In this document: positions 54,357 through 57,286 of the stretch, piece after piece
Position numbering within the stretch: the first letter of the stretch is position 1
Layout: each line of letters starts with the position of its first letter
The notes under the pieces: generated by a model
Databases searched by the model: none
The model's input: only the letters and a program-made list of their open reading frames with translations
What the model was told of the DNA's origin: nothing
From: Treponema sp.
GTDB taxonomy: Bacteria; Spirochaetota; Spirochaetia; Treponematales; Breznakiellaceae
Assembly: GCA_009777535.1 (NCBI GenBank)
Contig: WRLP01000018.1
Span: 1 to 57,286 of the forward strand
Reading direction: 5' to 3'
DNA: 57,286 nt
Program-made: the position numbers and the translations under genes

Positions 54357-55109
54357 CTAATTGTAATTTACGGGAAATACAGAGGGAAGCGCCGGTTCCT
54401 TATCCGGCAGGCTGCCGTTTTGCCTGAAGCTCCACCATGCGTTTTCCGAAAAAATCAGATGATCCAGGAAATGAATTCCGAGAATAACCGCCGCCGATTG
54501 CAGCCTTGTGGTTATCTCCTCGTCTTCCGGTGAAGATTTAAGTTGCCCCGACGGATGGTTATGAGCAACGCAGAATGCCGCCGCCCTGTCCTGGATTAGA
54601 TCGGCAAAGACTTCCCGCGGGTGGACAATTGTCTTGTTCACAAGGCCCATTGTTACCATTCTTACCGCAAGTACCTCGTGGGCGCCGTTCAGGGACAGGC
54701 TGATAAAACGCTCCTGCTTGCGATCCGCATAATGCCTTACCAGGGTAAAAATATCCGATGGCTGCTTGATTCGGGCCGAGAATGAGCCGTACCGCCGCCT
54801 GCCGAATTCGAGCATTGCAGCAACCGCACATGCTTTTGCTTCGCCCAGCCCGGCCAGATTGGAAATATCCCTGAAATCGGGAATATCCTTGTTTTGATCA
54901 AGAAACCACAGTAATTCCCCGGCCAGCGCCTTCACGTTTTTGCCCCGAATCCCCGTATTCAGGAGAATTGCAAGCAGTTCAATGTCCGAAAGCGCAGCCG
55001 GCCCTGTTTTCATCAGCTTTTCCCGCGGGCGATCTTCTGCGGGCAGGTCTGTTATGGCCCTGCCGTCTTTTTCCCCGCCCCCATAAGTTTTATTAATAAT
55101 GCTTTTCAT
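54357..55109 (-). CDS. radC: RadC-type JAMM protein
   Basis: 250 aa. An N-terminal helix-hairpin-helix (LAGLGEAKACAVAAMLEFG) is followed by the JAB/JAMM metal site HNHPSGQLKSSPED near residue 195. This is the complete RadC layout. Its long-assumed DNA-repair role is not established. The start lies next to a repeated intergenic motif at 55112. Confidence 0.92.
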   Translation of the reverse strand: MKSIINKTYGGGEKDGRAITDLPAEDRPREKLMKTGPAALSDIELLAILLNTGIRGKNVKALAGELLWFLDQNKDIPDFRDISNLAGLGEAKACAVAAMLEFGRRRYGSFSARIKQPSDIFTLVRHYADRKQERFISLSLNGAHEVLAVRMVTMGLVNKTIVHPREVFADLIQDRAAAFCVAHNHPSGQLKSSPEDEEITTRLQSAAVILGIHFLDHLIFSENAWWSFRQNGSLPDKEPALPSVFPVNYN

Positions 55110-55111
55110 AC

Positions 55112-55145
55112 TATATATATGGCGCGTCCCCGCGTGGTGCTTTAC
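55112..55145. repeat. Repeated intergenic motif, copy 2
   Basis: TATATATAT-GGCGC-four bases-CGCGTGGTGCTTTA; same spacing as 37492-37531. Possible regulatory element or small repeat. Confidence 0.5.
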
Positions 55146-55247
55146 CGAGCTTATTCAAAATTACGGCAATACCATAAATGTGCAACGCTTACGAATAAAT
55201 CGGTGGGGAATCCAGATGTTTACCGGAAAAAACACCGATACAAAAGC

Positions 55248-55874
55248 ATGGATAAATTGATAACAAGAAATTTTCTTTTGGCTGTGCCGGTGATCTTTTT
55301 GCTGTTTTCCTGTGCAAGCATTTCGGGCGGGCGGGCTGGCGTTGCGGAGGAAAGGGCGCCTGTGGAAAGGCTCCAGCCGCCGGAATATATAATGGGGGAG
55401 GGAAGCGTCACGGGGGAAAAACTAGCGTATTTTCTGGGATTGAACAATCCACAGGCAGACAGTGATTTCACGCTGATACTTGCAGGACTGTATATCGAAG
55501 AAGCCGCTGCCGAAGGGGTGAACCACGATACCGCTTTCGCCCAGATGTGCCTGGAAACCGGTTACCTGCGCTATGGCGGATTGGTCTCGCCGGAGCAGAA
55601 CAATTTCTGCGGCCTTGGCGCCATTGGCCCCGGGCAGCCCGGCGAGGTATTCCCCGACCCCCGCACCGGTGTGCGCGCGCACATTCAGCACTTAAAGGCT
55701 TACGCCAGCGAGGAGCCCCTGAACACGGAATTGGTTGATCCGCGCTTTAAGTGGGTGCGCCGTGGTTCCAGCCCCACCATTCAGGGGCTTTCGGGAACAT
55801 GGGCTGCGGACAGAACTTACGACAATAAAATTGCCAGTATACTAAACCGGCTCTACGATTTCTCTTTTGAGTGA
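55248..55874 (+). CDS. Glucosaminidase-like lipoprotein
   Basis: 208 aa from ATG 55248, chosen because it opens a lipoprotein signal (LLAVPVIFLLFSCAS); the longer frame from 55119 runs through the repeat motif. The C-terminal 130 residues match the glucosaminidase/FlgJ-like family, with the catalytic Glu in AQMCLETGYLRYGG and a NNFCGLGAIG segment. It should cut peptidoglycan glycan strands in the periplasm. Convergent with the small lipoprotein gene. Confidence 0.85.
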   Translation: MDKLITRNFLLAVPVIFLLFSCASISGGRAGVAEERAPVERLQPPEYIMGEGSVTGEKLAYFLGLNNPQADSDFTLILAGLYIEEAAAEGVNHDTAFAQMCLETGYLRYGGLVSPEQNNFCGLGAIGPGQPGEVFPDPRTGVRAHIQHLKAYASEEPLNTELVDPRFKWVRRGSSPTIQGLSGTWAADRTYDNKIASILNRLYDFSFE

Positions 55875-55893
55875 TGAAATGTCTCGGTGCCAA

Positions 55894-56451
55894 TTAAGGA
55901 GTATCGGGTCTATCCGGATCCGGGTCTCCTGAAATGGTATCGGTAAACATTAAATCGAGATCAGAATCGGGCGGAAAAAAAGAGTTGCCCGTACCCTTTG
56001 TAATTTTCATTCCTCTGCTTATGTCAAGGACCGCATTGGGACCCTCCGGAACGCTGGTAAACCCGTACATTTCCAAATCATCAAAACTGCCTGCACTTGC
56101 GGGACAGATAACTACCGAGGCGTAATTTGCACGTCCCGTCCATGTTCTTGTATATGTGGGCGGTGAATCCGGAAAGTACAATTCAATCTCCTGAACTTCT
56201 GCTGAAAGCGGAATACTTTTATCGCCGGATGATTTTCTTCCCTCGGCTACATGGGTATCCGCTGAACTTCTTGCATTGGAAAGCTGTACATACACTTTGT
56301 AGGGTATAGCTGTGCCGTTAAGTGCTGCAGGTATGTTTCTTACCGTAATGGTAACGACATTGGCGGGGGAATCCGGCTCGTCTGAGCAGGCGGTAAGAAT
56401 AAACGAAAAGATCAACATAGCTCCCATCATAAAAAAAACAAATTTCTTCAT
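55894..56451 (-). CDS. Small lipoprotein
   Basis: 185 aa. Lipoprotein signal with lipobox ILTAC, then a beta-rich domain and an acidic tail with PDPDRPDTP. A GGAGGAATT stretch upstream is a fair ribosome site. No family recognised. Convergent with the glucosaminidase gene. Confidence 0.75.
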   Translation of the reverse strand: MKKFVFFMMGAMLIFSFILTACSDEPDSPANVVTITVRNIPAALNGTAIPYKVYVQLSNARSSADTHVAEGRKSSGDKSIPLSAEVQEIELYFPDSPPTYTRTWTGRANYASVVICPASAGSFDDLEMYGFTSVPEGPNAVLDISRGMKITKGTGNSFFPPDSDLDLMFTDTISGDPDPDRPDTP

Positions 56452-56592
56452 AAAATAATTCCTCCATACTGTTTGTTAATTGATGCTTTACAAATTGTAT
56501 CATTTCGTAATAAAGTAGTCAAGTAAGGAAAAACGTCTGGTTTTCCGGGAAATACAAGGGTTCGTGTCATCATTAATTGCTGGATGGTATAT

Positions 56593-57286
56593 ATGAAGAA
56601 AAGCGCAGTCATTTTATCCCTGTTTATGGCCTTATCGGGAGGTGTTTTTGGCATAGATTTATCCCCGAGCGCCGGCGCAGGCGGGTTATTAGGCTATAAT
56701 TTCACCAGATACAAAATGGAAGCCGGTGGTACGGTATCGCATCAAAGCATGGACAGGCTGAATTATGCCGGTTTTTTGTTTTTTGACGCCACTTACGGGG
56801 AATTTGCCATTTTGATCCAGGGCGGAAACAATAATTATGATGAAAACATGGTTTACAAGGATTCTGCGCTAATGGCTGGAAATGGGGCAGGAACCGAAAC
56901 CAGCCTTGGTTTTTCACTGCTGGGAAAATATCCCTTTACAATCGACGAAAAAATCTCCTGGTTTCCCATGTTTGGCTTTGAGTATCAGATTTCTTTAATG
57001 CAAAGACGAAAACCGGAAGGGGATATTGAATATAACCGCGCAAAGGGACATTTGATTGCGGATAGAGACAAGGACGATAAGCCGTATTCAATGTCAGCAT
57101 GGAATTCATTCTGGATTGATGTCGGAGCCGGCCTTGATTACAACTTTGCAGAACGGTTGTTCCTGCGAAGTGAACTGTTGTTCGGTTTCAGGCTGCCTAC
57201 GGGCTATGAACTCGGCTCGCTGGAAAGGGTAAAAAAAGAAACAAAGGATAATAATCCCAAACTTACGGGGCTTACCGGCGGCCCAG
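56593..57286 (+). CDS. Outer-membrane protein, 3' truncated by window edge
   Basis: 231 residues are visible and the frame is still open at the last base. Signal peptide MKKSAVILSLFMALSGGVFG, then barrel-like strands rich in Tyr, Gly and aromatic residues (LLGYNFTRYKMEAGG, DVGAGLDYNFAERLFLRSEL). GGATGG precedes the ATG. A probable porin-like barrel; family not certain. Confidence 0.75.
   Translation, partial: MKKSAVILSLFMALSGGVFGIDLSPSAGAGGLLGYNFTRYKMEAGGTVSHQSMDRLNYAGFLFFDATYGEFAILIQGGNNNYDENMVYKDSALMAGNGAGTETSLGFSLLGKYPFTIDEKISWFPMFGFEYQISLMQRRKPEGDIEYNRAKGHLIADRDKDDKPYSMSAWNSFWIDVGAGLDYNFAERLFLRSELLFGFRLPTGYELGSLERVKKETKDNNPKLTGLTGGP

Noticed and set aside
55119-55247. N-terminal extension of the glucosaminidase
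   Set aside because: It overlaps the repeated intergenic motif and would hide the lipoprotein signal that starts at 55248.

Overview
The window looks like chromosome of a Treponema-type spirochaete. The support is family content, not a database match: a UPF0164/FadL-like outer-membrane protein, a long SpiroCoCo-like coiled-coil protein, a DUF4912 + GH57 gene pair, a MoxR/DUF58/VWA/TPR/BatD aerotolerance-type operon, and many signal-peptide, lipoprotein and beta-barrel genes. Most of it is moderate in GC and tightly packed, with many 4-nt ATGA overlaps. There is no rRNA, CRISPR array or recognisable prophage, and one tRNA. REGION BY REGION. 1-2349: 3' part of a large fibronectin-III repeat surface protein. 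2627-9862: one + strand Bat-type operon ending in an Smr gene. 9880-16209: mixed housekeeping and envelope genes (methyltransferase, degenerate LytM-like protein, beta-propeller, cytidine deaminase, transglutaminase-like protein, RluA-type pseudouridine synthase, MFS transporter). 16271-18669: DUF4912 and GH57 glucan genes. 18671-21740: an AT-rich four-gene insert (small envelope protein, NapH-like ferredoxin, LytTR regulator, DUF3021) bounded by two long palindromic elements in inverted orientation. 21737-31142: UPF0164 protein, a 1026-aa TPR-like envelope protein coupled to a 1522-aa Asp-box/HAMP/PP2C sensor phosphatase, and a coiled-coil gene. 31143-37404: tRNA-Lys with a duplicated flank and a strongly folded non-coding stretch, then two near-identical 451-aa outer-membrane proteins facing away from each other around a tyrosine recombinase, with DUF3782 nuclease-like genes on both sides. 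37569-43800: SpiroCoCo protein, HAD phosphatase, NlpC-like protein, HtrA protease. 43856-52652: about 8.8 kb bounded by imperfect direct repeats, holding a NarX/NarL-like two-component pair, a DUF4143 ATPase, a 33-bp tandem repeat array, a Phd/ParE toxin-antitoxin pair, a DUF3791-DUF3990-DUF3791 cassette and a repeat lipoprotein. 52675-57286: PEGA/barrel protein, RadC, a glucosaminidase lipoprotein, a small lipoprotein and the start of another outer-membrane protein. MAIN CANDIDATE SYSTEM. The two outer-membrane genes form 1.45-kb inverted arms around a 1655-bp centre that encodes its own tyrosine recombinase. A consensus-like promoter inside the centre points at the left copy, and I see none of equal quality in front of the right copy. 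Flipping the centre would move that promoter to the other copy. Identity between the arms stops next to an 11-bp palindrome at both inner ends. This fits a self-contained surface-protein switch; it is inferred from layout only. The second main observation is that both ends of the 8.8-kb block carry the same htrA-end/outer-membrane-protein-end junction, so htrA and the PEGA protein were probably once convergent neighbours and the block came between them.
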